From positions 36,113,898 to 36,177,897 of the forward strand of contig CM036617.1 of assembly GCA_020746105.1 (NCBI GenBank): DNA of 64,000 bases, given 5' to 3'. Source of the stretch: Trogon surrucura (lineage: Eukaryota > Chordata > Aves > Trogoniformes > Trogonidae). The first letter of the stretch is position 1. Every line of letters begins with the position of its first letter. The notes under the pieces were generated by a model. That model was not told the origin of the DNA. It saw only the letters and a program-made list of their open reading frames with translations, and did no database searches. The position numbers were made by a program, and so were the translations under genes. This document shows, piece by piece, positions 24,621 through 37,216 of this stretch.

Positions 24621-27600
24621 AGATGTGGGAAAGCCTCATGGGGCTGATAAAAGAAGAGTCAACATCTTTATTTTGCAGCTTTGTTAGCAAAATAAAGTAA
24701 AGCCAACGTGCCTGACTCTATTATTGAACCAGTAATCTTTGCATGCTTACATCCAGAGCTTCCCAGCCATTTAACTAGGAGGCTGAACAATAAAATATGT
24801 TAGGTCCGAAATGGCTAAAGCAGAGGCAAAGCAGGAGGTAATCCGTCTAATTGGAGAAGTTGCAGCAGGAATCTCACTCCAGGGGTCTGTCCCTTGGGAT
24901 TAACAGTTTGCTGACATCTGGGTTGTGTGGCACTGCTGCCTTGCCCTGGGTCCCACCAGGGCTGATGGCAGGGAACCAGAAAGAAAAAAAAGTCCTCAAA
25001 CTCATACAACAGGAAAAATGAAGATTTTTCTGCTGTCAACGTGGTGGCCTTTGGGAGAAAGAAACTGGCAGCTTCTACCCAGAGATGTGTGGTTGTGACT
25101 TCTCTTGGCTTGCAGAATCACAGACGGAAAAAGCAGGAATGGGGAAATACAGTCTCTTCTCCTGATGCCAGGGGTTGTCCCAACAGAGATATCCCCTCCC
25201 CACTGTCTTGTCCCATCCAGTTTTAAAGGCCTGGAGCGGGGTCTCACGTCAGCTACTTGGGGTGACTTCTTCATGGCAAACACACGAGCACCTGTTGAAC
25301 TTCACGTCCCCTCCCATTTCGGTGAAGAGGTCCCAAGTCTGTCTCTGCCTGGGCATGCTCCTACGTTTGTGGCATGCCAGGGTCTCAGGGGAGGGCTCCT
25401 GCCTCTGCCTGCATCCTTGCCCAGCTGCAGGCAATACTGAGCCCTTGGCCACTACCAGGGACAGATAAATTCATTCTCTTTAAATGAGGTGCCTGAACTA
25501 GTTAAGAGAAAGAGGCAGCTGTGAGAAAGCTGAGGAATCACCATTTGGAGACATCTATTTCTTTCCCTTTTCCTGTGAACAAGACGTTTCTGGTTACTAG
25601 TTCAGATGCAGACCTTTGGGGGCCACCAGATAGGTAAGATGTGTCCCATGGTCAGCCAACTGTCACGAATTTGGCTTGCCTCTCTCGCTGGTAGTCCATC
25701 AAGATGAAATGAAGCCACCGCCCTGGCTCTTGTCCTCCTGCTTCCTCTTCTCCCTGTGATCCCATTGGAGCCATTTGCTGATGCAGACAAAAAACTGAAC
25801 ACAGAGAAGTTAAAAAAAAGGAAAAAAACATCCAAATGTGCTAGAAGGAAGCTACTGAATTGGACACACAGGCTAAGGACAGCCTGGGAGTGATACCATC
25901 TCAGCTCAGCTACTCCATAGGAATGCGCAGAGTCTCACACAGGCTCAGAGCCTGCCGTAAATGTAACTAAAGTACTCAGCCTGTTTTGAAATCCACCCAC
26001 AGCCTCACTTTTTACAAACTCAGGAAGAAAATGGCAAATTAATCCTTTTCTTAAAAGGATGAGTCGGTTCCTTGTCATTCGCCGCGCAGCTCAGCATATG
26101 ATAGTTCCTGCTGCATAAATACAGATTGTTTCTTTTCACAACTTCCCTTTCATCAGACTGCTAGGAAGGCCTGGAGGTTGTTAAAAAATGTTAAAGAAAC
26201 TTGCCTCCCAATTAAGGTCAATCTCTTTTATCAGAGTCTTTGCATATAAACCCCACTTTCAGAAGAATTTCTATAAACTTCATCCCCGGCTCTGACAAAC
26301 TGGGAGATGCCCAAATCTCGGAGGGAGCTGGCAGAGCGGCTGACTTCTTTCCTGGCTCGCAGTGCAAAGCAGGGATCTGATCTGTCATGATGACTGAGAA
26401 CATGTCACAACAATCTGTTTGCGTTCTTCAGGAAAGAAAAACATCTTTCTCTCCCCGAGCTGTAAGCTAATTTGGAGATTTTGCAAGCTGACATGCAACC
26501 TGATTAAAATGACCCCAGGCCAACAATTCTTCTTAGGCAGCTCGACAATTAAAGTCTAGACCTATCTGTAGCCCAGGGTTTTTTTGCTTCAAATCCCTTT
26601 TAGGAAGGAGAGAGTTCTGTGTTTTTATTTTTAAATCTACATATTTGGAATTTTTCTTTTACACTTTGCTTCTACTGTAGCAGAATGTGCTAAGGGGATC
26701 TATATTTTTTCACATTTTGAGCAGATGAAACTCATACACAGAAGCCCTAGTTTCTTGCCTGCTGGAGAAATATACTGAATATCCGAGGAAATAATACATG
26801 AATAAAGTTGAGGACTCTAAGAAATACCCAAGGCACTTTGTGGCCTACATAAAGCTGCCCTCTGAGGTAAAAATGTTGTGCCCTCAATTTTCCAAAGTCA
26901 GTGGATATTTTTCTAATGACCATCGTACTACTATTCAAATCACTTTTTGACTTTCCACAATTAGTTAAGCAGTGGGAACAGTTTATTAATCTGCTGAGTT
27001 TCTCTGAACGCAGCAATTCGTCAAGCAGCAAGCGATGAAAAATAAATGGACACCTTCTGGCAGGAGGTTTGTCAGACCATGAGGAACCCCTGATTTTAAT
27101 TCAGTGTTTTGGGGAGACTTGGTAATATGTCCATGAATGCTTTAAAACGTGTTTCTTTAAAAAAAATCAGTCTGGGTCATTCGTCCAAGGTTAATCCAGG
27201 AGAGACTTCTCTTCCACTTTGCTGATTTGGCTCAGCCTGTATCATCGTCTGGTTTCTAGCTTGTCAGCTCGCTAAACTGATTGACAACTTGTGTTTTGCT
27301 AATGCTTTTCACAGCTTAATGAGATTCCCTAAAGGGCTTTATTTATTAATTCAAATTATATACTTTTGAATTACGTGCTAAACTGGAGCAACTTGCAGAC
27401 TAACTTCCTGACATCACCGAAATATCCTATAAAGCTACGGTTATTTGGCATTGGTTCCAGGTCACCGAGCCAGGCTGAGCGATTTCCTGGATGCGAGGAT
27501 GAGATGGCGGCAGGGAAAGCCCGTGGCTTTATACTGGGAACCCAAAGTAGGTCCTCGTGTGCCTGTTGCCAGCTCAGATGGCTCATTGCCTTGTGTTATT

Positions 27601-28544
27601 CTTGCTTCTTGGGGCTGGTTGAACACAGCTTTTCTCACCTGATTGCAAGACCTTGCCTTTCCTCACCGTGCTCTGCTGTCCCAGCCACGAATCAAGTTCC
27701 AGTCTTGGTCTTTGGTGGGAGCTGATGGACTCCATTCAGCAAGCATCTTTTCAAGGAATAATATTGCCTTACATGAATTTACACCAAGAAGAGGACAACC
27801 TCTCTGACCCAGGCCATGCAGGAGCTGGCTCAGAAGCTTTTTACAAATTTGCAGCTAAACCTTGTTGTAGAAGGTGTAAAGCATCTTCTGATTTTACAGC
27901 TGAGCCAATGCCCAGACTGGAAAACCCGTGAAAATGAGGAGCTACGTTAATCTGAGAACTCCTAAATTTTACAAGACATCATGATTTTTTACCATATCCC
28001 CCTCTCACTCTGCTTTCATGGTGAAGGATGCTGGAGACTCTTGAATCTCCTTGAATCTGCTAATTTATTATTGAGGTTTCTCAAATTCCTCCCCTTTCCC
28101 CTCCCCATCCCAGCTCTGGTTTGGGGTGGCTGCAGGCATGGCAAGGACCTCCAGACCCGCACCTCCATCTAGTGGTGGCCCCGGCCAGAGCCACTGCCGG
28201 GGGCTGAGGGGATCCCTGGAGGGCTTTGCCCCAATCTGTCAGGAGCCACATCCCTTCCCCAAGCCGAGCTGTGTTGGAGGGTTGATGTAAAAAGAAAGCA
28301 AACTCCGACTGAAAGGAGCCACCACATCCACCCCACCAAGCCTGCTGGGGTACGCTGGAGGGCAGCGGATGGGGTCGGGATAAATGCTCTCGGGGACCAA
28401 ATGCGCTTTGGATTAGTCGACGCGCTTTGATTAATTTGTGTATGAGCTCTTAATGACAACGCGACCTGCCAGGGCGCAGCTTAGCTGCAGAGCTGGCACC
28501 AGCTGCAGGCTCCGGCGCAGCTACCGGTGGAGGCATATTCCTTC

Positions 28545-29130
28545 ACTATCTCATTTATCATCGTTGCTTCCAGTCCAATTTCGTTCACGCCTTACATTTT
28601 TGATTGTCTTGGATTAAACATTACCAGAGGAAATAATACTAATAGCCTTTCACAGTGAAAAAATCAACTTCTAAGGCATTTGTTATGGAAAGGATTATAA
28701 TAAATTAAATGCTTAAACTAGCACTGTGCAAGCATTTTTGTCTTGGATCAAAATGTTTGCACTGGCTGTTTAAACATTTAATTTATTATAATGAGAAATA
28801 TCATTGTAAAAATAAGCATGTTAATTAAACCTGAGTTTTGCAAATGTGAGTCATCCCATGTGGACACAGTATAATGAATATAGACAGGTAGAGTCTGCAT
28901 GCCCTTTTTTTTCTCATTAAGAAAATTAACATTTACATCTTTAAACCCTGCAGCTATTAGTTATTTTTAATGAACTGTGTTGCCATTTCAAAGTTAAGCT
29001 CTTATATGATGCAATCAGATATTGCTAGGTCAGGGAAGAACTTCACTAATTAAGTTGCAGAGAAGTTCTTTGCTACAGATAATTGATTAAAGTTGTTACG
29101 TGGATAATCAGTTTACACAGTTAAATAAAT
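28545..29130. other. AT-rich probable conserved non-coding block around MIR759
   Basis: Nearly 600 bp without simple repeats, rich in homeodomain-type TAAT/ATTA cores and octamer-like motifs, surrounds the MIR759 hairpin. Hairpin sequence next to the mature arms is close to the human precursor as recalled, which suggests that the block is under constraint. Enhancer activity for PCDH8 or CNMD is inference. Confidence 0.5.
28698..28788 (+). ncRNA. MIR759: MIR759 precursor hairpin
   Basis: A long imperfect palindrome: 28694-28718 pairs with 28768-28792 with one mismatch in 25, and pairing continues inward (GTGCAAGCATTTT against AAAATGTTTGCAC) to a short loop. The sequence is strikingly like hsa-mir-759 as I remember it: TAATAAATTAAATG opens it, and the 3' arm AAATGTTTGCACTGGCTGTT looks identical. 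Position and strand also agree, since human MIR759 lies on the plus strand between LECT1 and PCDH8, which are both minus. The mature 5p equivalent is 28721-28742. Its nucleotides 4 and 5 differ from human, so the seed may have changed. Confidence 0.85.
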
Positions 29131-32100
29131 AAAAATAAATAACTGCTAAAAACCCCAGGTCACGTCGGGGTGGCAAAACGAAGCACAACCCCAATCATCC
29201 TGGAGCCCAAACGAGCCGTGAATTTGGAAGTGAAGACAGAATCTCTTTGTTATCACCTGACGGGGGAGCGAGGGATCGCAGGGACCTTTACAAAGGCGAT
29301 TTGGACAGTGATGGTTTGATGCTGGTGTGGGTGAGAGACGATGGAGGCAAGATGCTCTTTCCCTTTCAAGTGAAGTGATTGGAAGCAATTTTCCTGCCTT
29401 CCCGTGCCGCTGGTCTCTGGTGCATCCATCTGGTCTTGTCCTGGATTCATCGTATATGCCAGGTTGTACGCCGATACGTAAACAAAAAGCACTTGGATTT
29501 ATTCCCAGCTCTTTTGCAGATGTGTTGCGTAGCCTTGAATGTGTTCCTTTACCTCCTGGGCATTCACAAAGTGCTCCGAGCTATGGCCCTGCAAACAGTA
29601 GAGGTAGTGTTACTCTGTTTTAATTAGCATCCTGCCAAGATGTGTGTTCCGAAGTATCTCAGATCTCTCGTTATCGTGCATTGCTCGAACAGGCAAAGGT
29701 CACAGCAGGCTGCCACCTCTGGCTAAATTCCATTTCTGAAGTGGTCTAGCCCCCAAGGGAGGGAGGAAGAATATCTCTGGTACAGCAGTGAAATTAAACT
29801 CTGGGAAGGGAGGAGGCCTCAGAGAGTTTTTTTTTTCCGGCAGCCCAGCAAAGAGCTAGGGACAGGATACCCCCACACAGGGATCACATGCCAAATGCAC
29901 CCTTGTCCCATGCGCAGAGATTCAAGTGGTAGCAAATTTGTAGGCAAAAGCAATTTTAAGATCTTGATCTGCGGAGCTGCCTCTTCATGCTATTCTGTAG
30001 CTGTCCACTGAACCTGCTCTTAGCGTCTGCCGTAGGATTTTTGAAAGGTCAAGATTCTTGAATGTCTTCCAAATCCAGTGGACATGTTTTGAATGAAAAG
30101 AGAGGATGAATTAAGCCGAGGATCCTTTCTACATAAAGAAATGGGTTGTTTTCCTGGGGATTGTCCTCAAAAAACATTGTGTGTTTGCAACCCTCTAGAC
30201 AGCTTAATCCCACATCATATGGGTCCCTCTCTCCTGTCCCCTGAAACTCCCTTCTTTCTTTGTCTTCCTCTCACTGTGAGTGGGAAGGAGAAGAGTTTTC
30301 CAGGTGAAGGGAGGAAGCTGTTGCCCTTCCTTCTTCTTTTTTGTGTCTCTCTGTCCCTTTGATGGAGTTTTACAGCGTTGTCTGTTGTCATGGCTTCTAC
30401 TGATTCCCCACAAAACTCCTCTCTTCCTGCAAGAGCTAATTCAAGTTATCCCCGAGCCATTTTGCTTTAACCATAAAGATTATTTCTACACAGAGCATGA
30501 GACTGTGAGGAAAGAGAGGTCTTGTCTTCAAGGCCCTCTAGGCTGGTTGTTTTTTGGTGAGCTGCCCCATCCCATGGGGTTGGAGCACGTGGCTGGTGTT
30601 GCAGTGACTGTCTGCAAAGCAGCTAACCCAGGCAGGGCCAGGGCTCATCACCCTGGCAGAAGGCTACAGCTAGCAGGAAGGTGGGTAAAGGATCCCAGGA
30701 GCTAGGCTGTGAAGATGGGTAGGGTCTGCCTGGCAGAGAGCTGTGGGGCGAATGTCATTTCTTGCACCCTATGATGAGCCATCCATTCCAAGACCCTGGG
30801 AAGCTGCAAAAATGTTGGTGCCCATCTGTCAGTGGTGTGCACAGAGGCTGTTCCCATTATGTGTCTGCTTTAGACCCAGAAGAAAGCTTAGAGGTGGCTT
30901 TGCCATGGTGAGACCTGGGAAATCTTGCAGCCACCTGTGTGCTCACACCAGCACAGAAATGCCCAAATCCCATGGCGTTCAGATAACCCAGAGGACATGT
31001 CACCATAAAACATTGTTGCTGAAGCCAAATACTTTGATTTAAGAAGCACCTATAAACTGTGAGTCAACTGTCTCATGGCTGGAGGTAGCTGGAAAGTGGA
31101 CCTTGTGATGGAAACTGAAATAGTCACCTGGAAGAGAGAAAGAACATGAGGCAGCCTCTGCCTCTAGCCTCCAGCACATCCACCCTGTGTAGGTTAAGGC
31201 AAAAGAGCACAGCTGGACTTGGAACAGAGACCAGCCTTCAAATCTGAAAGATGGATTTACCACAAAAACGTCTGCATCCTTAAACAGCCTTCAACTATAG
31301 AATCACACAAAGCTGTTTCCCTATCTCATGTGTGGGACCTGGCAGGTTCTCCTTATTAAAAAATACTGGCTGGGCACGGCAGCTGGTTGCCCATCGCAAC
31401 AGGAGCTGGCAAGCAAGTAGGGTTTGACTGCTGCAGGCTAAAATGGGGGTTCGTAACTGTAACCCTGAGGATACTAATGCTCACTCAAAAATAATTAATA
31501 GCTACCAACTCAATGAACTCACTGGCTTCTCCCATCCAAGCTAAGTCACTGCTTTTCCAACTTGGTGGCCACCTCCTCCCTTTGTGATTCATCTCCCAGG
31601 ATTTCAACCCTCCCCAGGCACGTGGCATGGGCGAAACCAGCTGAAGACAGTCCCCCTCCCGATCTCTGCATCTTTCCTTGCCTGAGTCAGGGTTCCTGGC
31701 TCCCTATGAACTCTCCGAGTATGATTAACGTTGGATGGGCAGCATGCCCCAGGGGTCCTGAGAGTGGTGGGAATCCCACTGCCATGGGCATTGTGGACAT
31801 GAGAGTGAAAACAGCTTTGTGCATCCATGAGGAAGGGCAGGCAAGCAGAGGGATCCTTATCCCTCCTTAAGGAGAGGGGAATCCAACCCCACAGAACTTC
31901 TCCAAAACATCCCTTTAAAGAAGAAAGGCTTGAAGGCCTTGGCTTATATGGTGGAAAGTAATGCTTCTCTCCAATTACGAGACCACATTTGGTGGTTTAG
32001 TGTTAGGGATTTTGTGATCTCCAGCTGCTGCAGCTGGTTTGGGCCATGGAATTAATTCTGAATCAGTGAAAGAATGCTGTCCCCAGTCCTGTGTCCCAGT

Positions 32101-32499
32101 GCTCTCTCCTCACCTCTGGGCCCTGGGTTGGGGAGAGGCAGACAGGAGAGGGCAGCTCTCTGTGATGGAGAGGTTGTGTTGCTGCACAGTCTCGCCCACA
32201 ACACATGACACAGGGCTGATGACACACCATGCTTGGTGAGTAAATTGAATTTAATTGATAGGTCTGCATTAATTTCTGAAGTATATTATCAAAAAATCTC
32301 AGCTTTATTAACCGAAATCTAAAATTAAAAAAAAAAGACATGCAGGATGAAACAATATTGATGGAGTAAATGCTCCATCGATTTGTGCACAAATCTATGT
32401 GGCTGGGTGGGATTCGTCTTAGAGTGCTGAGAGAACTGGCAGAGATGGTCACCAAGACACTGTCCATCATTTTTCAGCAGTCAAGTCAACCAATATAAC

Positions 32500-33906
32500 A
32501 CATGTCTATAAGAAGGATGATCTGGGGAATTACAGGCCTGCCACTTGGACTTCAGTGCCGAGGAAGCTGATGGAACAGGTCATCCTGAGTTCAATTATGC
32601 AGCACATGCAGGAGAAGCAGATGGTCAAACCCAGTCACATGGGTTTGTGAAGGGCAGGTCCTGTTTTAACAAACCTGATCTCCTTCTGTGACTGAGTGAC
32701 CTGCTTGTTGGGTGAAGGAAAGGCTGTGCATGTTGTCCACCTCCATTTTAGTAAGGCATTTGGCGCTGTTGCCCACAGCATTCTCCCAGAGAAACTGACT
32801 GCTCTTGGCTTGGATGGGCATACACTTTGCTGGGTAAAAAACTGGTTAGATGACCAAGTCCAAAGAGTCATGGTCAATGGAGTTAAATCCAGTTGGTGGC
32901 TGGTCACAGGTGGTGTCCCCCAGGGCTCAGTACCTGGGCCCAGTCCTGCTTGACATTTTCATCAATGATTTGGACAAGGGGATAGAGTGCACCCTTACTA
33001 AGTTTGCAGATGACATCAAGCTGGGTGGAAGTGTCGGTCTGCTTGAGAGTAGGGAGGGTCTACATAGGGATCTAGATAGGCTGGATTGCTGAACAGAGGC
33101 CAATCACATGAGCTTCGATAAGGCCAAATCCTGCACTTTGGCCACAACATCCCCCAGCAGCGCTACAGGCTGGAGGAGTGGCTGGAGAGCTGCCAGGCAG
33201 AGAAGGACCTGGGGGTGTTAATAGATGGCCAGCTGAACATGATCCAGCAGTGTGCCCAGGTGGCCAAGAAGGCCAACGGCACCCTAGCCTGTATCAGGAA
33301 TGGCATTGTCAACAGGAGTAGGGAGGTGATCGTTCCCCTGTACTCGGCTTTACTGAGGCTGCACCTCGAGTACTGTGTCCAGTTTTGGGCCCCTCATTAC
33401 AAGGACATTGAGGTGCTGGAGAGGGTACAGAGATGGGCTACCAAGCTCGTAAAAGATTTGGAGCATGTGTTGTATGAGGAACAGCTGAGTGATCTGGGAC
33501 TGTTTAGCCTGGAGAAGAGGAGACTGAGGGGAGACCTTATTGCTCTCTACAACTACCTGAAAGAAGGTTGTAACAAGGTGGGGGCTGGTCTGTTCTCCCC
33601 AGTGGCAAGTGACAGGACAAGGGGAAATGGCCCTGAGTTGTGCCAGAAGAGGTTCAGGTTGGACATTAGGAAGAATTTCTTTACCAAAAGAGCTGTCAGG
33701 CATTAGAACAGCCTGCTCAAGGAGCTGGTTGAGTTGCCATCCCTGGAGGTGTTTAAGAGATGGGAAGATGTTGTGCTGAGGGACAAGGTTTAGTGCTGTT
33801 GATAGGGCTAGGACAGAGGTTGAACTCGATGATCTTGGAGGTTTCTTCCAACCAAAACTGTTCTGTGATTCTATGATTCTGTGATTCTGTGATTTTATGG
33901 TTTTAT
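32500..33906 (+). mobile_element. 5'-truncated CR1 LINE with reverse transcriptase remnants
   Basis: This is the longest CR1 copy in the window. It opens inside ORF2 at GATCTGGGGAATTACAGGCC and ends in an (ATTCTRTG)n tail at about 33860-33906. Translated remnants show the reverse transcriptase blocks [10 protein letters not shown] and, in another frame, [20 protein letters not shown] with the FADD catalytic motif. The late ORF2 part ([22 protein letters not shown]-like; [20 protein letters not shown]) follows. Frame changes and a stop in the helper stretch make it inactive. It has the opposite orientation to CNMD and PCDH8. Confidence 0.95.
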
Positions 33907-35210
33907 GCTTAATTCAGGTGGCCTTGCCCAGGAGCTCCCCTCTCCACTTGTCTGCACTTTAGACTGCATGTGCTCTTACCTGATGCAACTCAGCGATTTC
34001 CCTCACCTGATTTTAGCCATCTAGAAGAAGGCATTGTAAAAGAGTCTGGGCTGCTGCACCTTGCCCTCTACAGGCAAAGGGAAGATTAGGAGCTTCAGTG
34101 TTTCGCCTGAGCTGTCCACATTGTCTGTTTCCAAGCCAAGATGAAAGGCTCTCAGAAGAGGTCCATATCTTTCCACTAACGGGAGTCCCTGCAAAGTGAC
34201 AGGCTCAGATTTAAATGCTGAGTGGATGAATCACACATTTTACTGCCAGCATGTAGGACCCCAGAACATACAGATCCCTGACCCCAATGAGGCTGTAGCT
34301 GAAAGATGCTTTGGGAATGGAAAGAGGTGACTACTCCCCCCATTTCAAGAGTGCCTCACATTGAGGTGATTTGAACTTCTGGTTAGGCAGAGAGGAGCAT
34401 CAACCTGTCCACAGAAACACCCAGACTCTGTTGCAGGCAACAGCATGAGTTTGGCACCTCAACCCAATGCCAAGAACCGCCCTTCGGCTGTGGTTACCTC
34501 CTGCCAGCTTCCCCCAGGAGAGCCTAGGGACCCACTGTGGAGGTGTTACAGTCTGAAAGCCAGGCTTTTGAGCTACATGAGGAAGAACCAGCTTATCAGA
34601 CTGCCCTGCTTTTTTTGACAATTTCCCTCCCTGCGTTCAGAGTTATGACTAATTACTTCACATGCAGGCTTGCTGCTCTGCATCACTGATGATTAGCCGG
34701 CAGGGAGGCTCCCAGCCTTCCTTCTCAGCACCTACCCTTCAGCCTCAACTTCAGCTCTAAATTTAACCAAGATGACCCTCTTAGTTCATTAGATGCATCA
34801 TGATTTTTACTACCAGATTTAGATGAATTGCCAGAAATGCTCACCTATTTTCCTGGCTATAAAAGCTGTATCACGGATGTCGCTTCCCAGTTGAGACTTG
34901 CATCAGCCTGGTTGCAATTCCCTTCAAGTACAGCCTCTGAAGCTCTCTGCCCACCACAATTCTTTATGCAGTGGCTTTTATGAAGCCCCTGTTAAAGCTC
35001 AGATTGTGCATGCATAAAAACTTGGTCAGGCTCTGCCACTCTTGCTACGTGAGCTTGAGAAAGCTGGAAGCTGGGGAAGAAAGGGAATTTCTGTTGGTTA
35101 AGGGACGTGGAGGTGGGATATTCTTTTCTACTTACATTTTGAGACACAAAGTCCAACAGGGCCTTGCTTATGTCTTATAAAGATATTTTATTCCTGAGTC
35201 ATCTATCTTT

Positions 35211-35232
35211 CTCTCTCTCTATATATATATAT
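35211..35232 (+). repeat. (CT)n(AT)n microsatellite
   Basis: Short dinucleotide runs TCTCTCTCTCT then ATATATATATAT. Likely length-polymorphic. Confidence 0.8.
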
Positions 35233-36164
35233 GTACCATACTAATTAGAAATAAGATGGAAGAACTCATGATAAAAACCAAAAGCTTTGCCATGTACAAA
35301 TTTCTAGATTATTGGTTTGTACAAAATGTGATTCTGTACTCCAAGTGAGGAGCAGTTCTTCCTTTTGGAAAAGTTTAATATTAAAACTCCAATAGAAGTA
35401 TTATCTCTGGTATAAGCACTTTTTTGAACACAGGAAGAAACATTGATCGTTCAGTTTGTTTCATTAAATGCTATTCTACACCTGATTTCAGCAGAAGGAT
35501 TTGAGATCTGCTTTTAGCTTGAAACATTGGGTGGAGGGAATTTCAAAGCTCTGTATGATTTTGTTTTTCAGGACTGTCACTTCTGGGAGAAGACTAAATA
35601 TGCATCACAGACAATCTCAACATAATCAACTTCTATTCTTTCTGTTTGATGCACAAATATAAGCTTCTCCTTTCTCTTGATGCATAAATATATGTACATG
35701 AATGCAAGTTACTGTCTTTTAGTAAGGCTGCCTTAACAAAGGATAAACATAGAAGCACATACCTGTGCTCAAATCAATGTCTCAGCCAGATCAGAAAGCA
35801 AAGTGCTCGAGTGGCTGCTGATGCAAAGACACTTGTCGGGCATGAACACTTCAGTTGGGACATAGCTTCATTCGCATCACTAAAATTACTCGTCTTCCTA
35901 CTAGCGAAGACGCAAGCTGAAAGAGTTCAGACCGGGTGGTGAAAAGCAAAAGCCAGCTGCATCACACAACCCCCCTCTGCAACCCGTCATTAAAATCCTT
36001 CGAGCTAAACCTCGAGCGAGGTGTTGCTGGAGGTGAAGGATGAGCAAGACCAGAAGCTGTATCATTCACGCTCCTCCCCACTGCATTTCTCTGGGCAAAA
36101 TACTTTTTGCTGACCTGTAAAGACCTGTAGGCTCCCAAGCACAAAATCCATGAACAGATCCCTC

Positions 36165-36842
36165 TGACACATCACAAAACTTTTATTAGTGTTTATCAGT
36201 GACACAGATTACAGGAACCAAAGGCAATTAAATAACATTTAAGTTGACCACCGACTCAAGAAATACAAGTCACATTTGGCAAGGCAAACTTCTCAGTACA
36301 CTGGGTTGCTTGGGTTATTATTACACCATGAAAGAAGAATTTCCCTTACAAAGTTCTACATATTCAGGATATAATTATTAATTATTATTATTATTGTGTC
36401 TTTAAGACAGTTCCTTTGGCAAGAATTCCCATTTTTTAAGATTTTATTATATAAAAATATAACCAATTTTCATTATGTACAAACATTACATTACACAATG
36501 TACAGGTTAAAAACACTACAAAAAATGGCAGGCCATGAGTGAACCAAAAGCAAAAAAAAAAAAACAACCCCAAAACGATGTAGAAAACATGAAAAAAAGA
36601 ATTTAAATACTGCACATTTCATAAAAATTACATTAACTACAAACAATTTTTTTTTTGTCGTTTGCAAATATCAAACAGTACTGACGTGATTGGAAAACTT
36701 TCCCAACAACTTCATTTTTAAGGCACATCTTGCATATTTACACGTACGACACCAGATCTGATCAATAACTTAAAGGCTCTCGGGAGTGACCTAGTCGTGT
36801 GCGCACAGGGACGTGTGTAACTGGGGCAGGGAGCGTGTCGGG
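36165..36842 (-). other. PCDH8: PCDH8 3' UTR
   Basis: About 680 nt of AT-rich sequence runs from the PCDH8 stop codon to just past the distal poly(A) signal at 36182-36187. On the minus strand it contains two Pumilio-type UGUANAUA sites, UGUAAAUA (36735-36742) and UGUACAUA (36474-36481), plus a proximal AATAAA at 36443-36448. The true cleavage point is inferred. Confidence 0.65.
36182..36187 (-). terminator. PCDH8: PCDH8 poly(A) signal (distal)
   Basis: The minus strand reads AATAAA, followed about 15 nt on by GT-rich GTTTTGTGATGTGTC, a suitable downstream element. An alternative proximal AATAAA lies at 36443-36448. Confidence 0.65.
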
Positions 36843-37216
36843 CTATGCTTTCTCGGTCGTGTCAGTCTGGGGGCCCAGGTATCTAGTCGAGGGGGCTGGG
36901 TAGAGGGGCACCCCAATCTCTTGAAGGTCGGGGAGCCGTGCAGGGCGTGGTGGGGAGAGGAGCGTGATCGTCCGGTCAAAGTCCCTGTGCAGCACTTTCT
37001 CATAGACACTCTGAAGACCAACTGTTTTGGGCAGCTGGGCTTGATAAAAGTTGTCCCTGCGAAGGGGATCCCTGGGCAAGGACGTGCTCTTGCAGAAGGT
37101 GGAGAGGGGTGCTGAAGGATGGGGAGAGGGGTGCGGGTTGGCTCGGCCACAGGAGGGGCTCCAGCAGCGGTCCGAGTGGCCCAGGATCTTGCACTCAGCT
37201 GTGCATGCCCACAGAC
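36843..37216 (-). CDS. PCDH8: PCDH8 coding exon 3 (C-terminal tail, stop)
   Basis: This exon encodes residues 874 (split Gly) to 997: [20 protein letters not shown] first, then [40 protein letters not shown] and [20 protein letters not shown]. It ends TDTTEKA with TAG at 36845-36843. It is highly similar to the human tail, except that the last residues differ. Confidence 0.96.

Larger units (their letters stand above)
15131..28544. other. CNMD-PCDH8 intergenic DNA, left part
   Basis: I find no credible gene in this 13-kb stretch; the short open frames have no codon structure or splice context. It contains CR1 fragments at 15592-15885, possibly 15996-16045, and 21568-21640, the solo LTR at 19020-20102, and a MIR-like remnant at 24491-24620. 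A 15-bp tandem duplication (TCCAAATAACGAAAG-like) lies at 18950-18979, just left of the LTR. AT-rich, repeat-free stretches such as 26150-27370 may include enhancers. Confidence 0.6.
29131..36164. other. CNMD-PCDH8 intergenic DNA, right part
   Basis: No credible gene. The stretch contains the 1.4-kb CR1 at 32500-33906 and a short (CT)n(AT)n run at 35211-35232. The remainder is unique sequence without recognisable features; 34740-35800 is AT-rich and could be regulatory. Confidence 0.6.

Noticed and set aside
32696-33706. Reverse-transcriptase-like open frames as possible host genes
   Set aside because: They are CR1 ORF2 remnants in different frames ending in a CR1 tail; not a domesticated gene.
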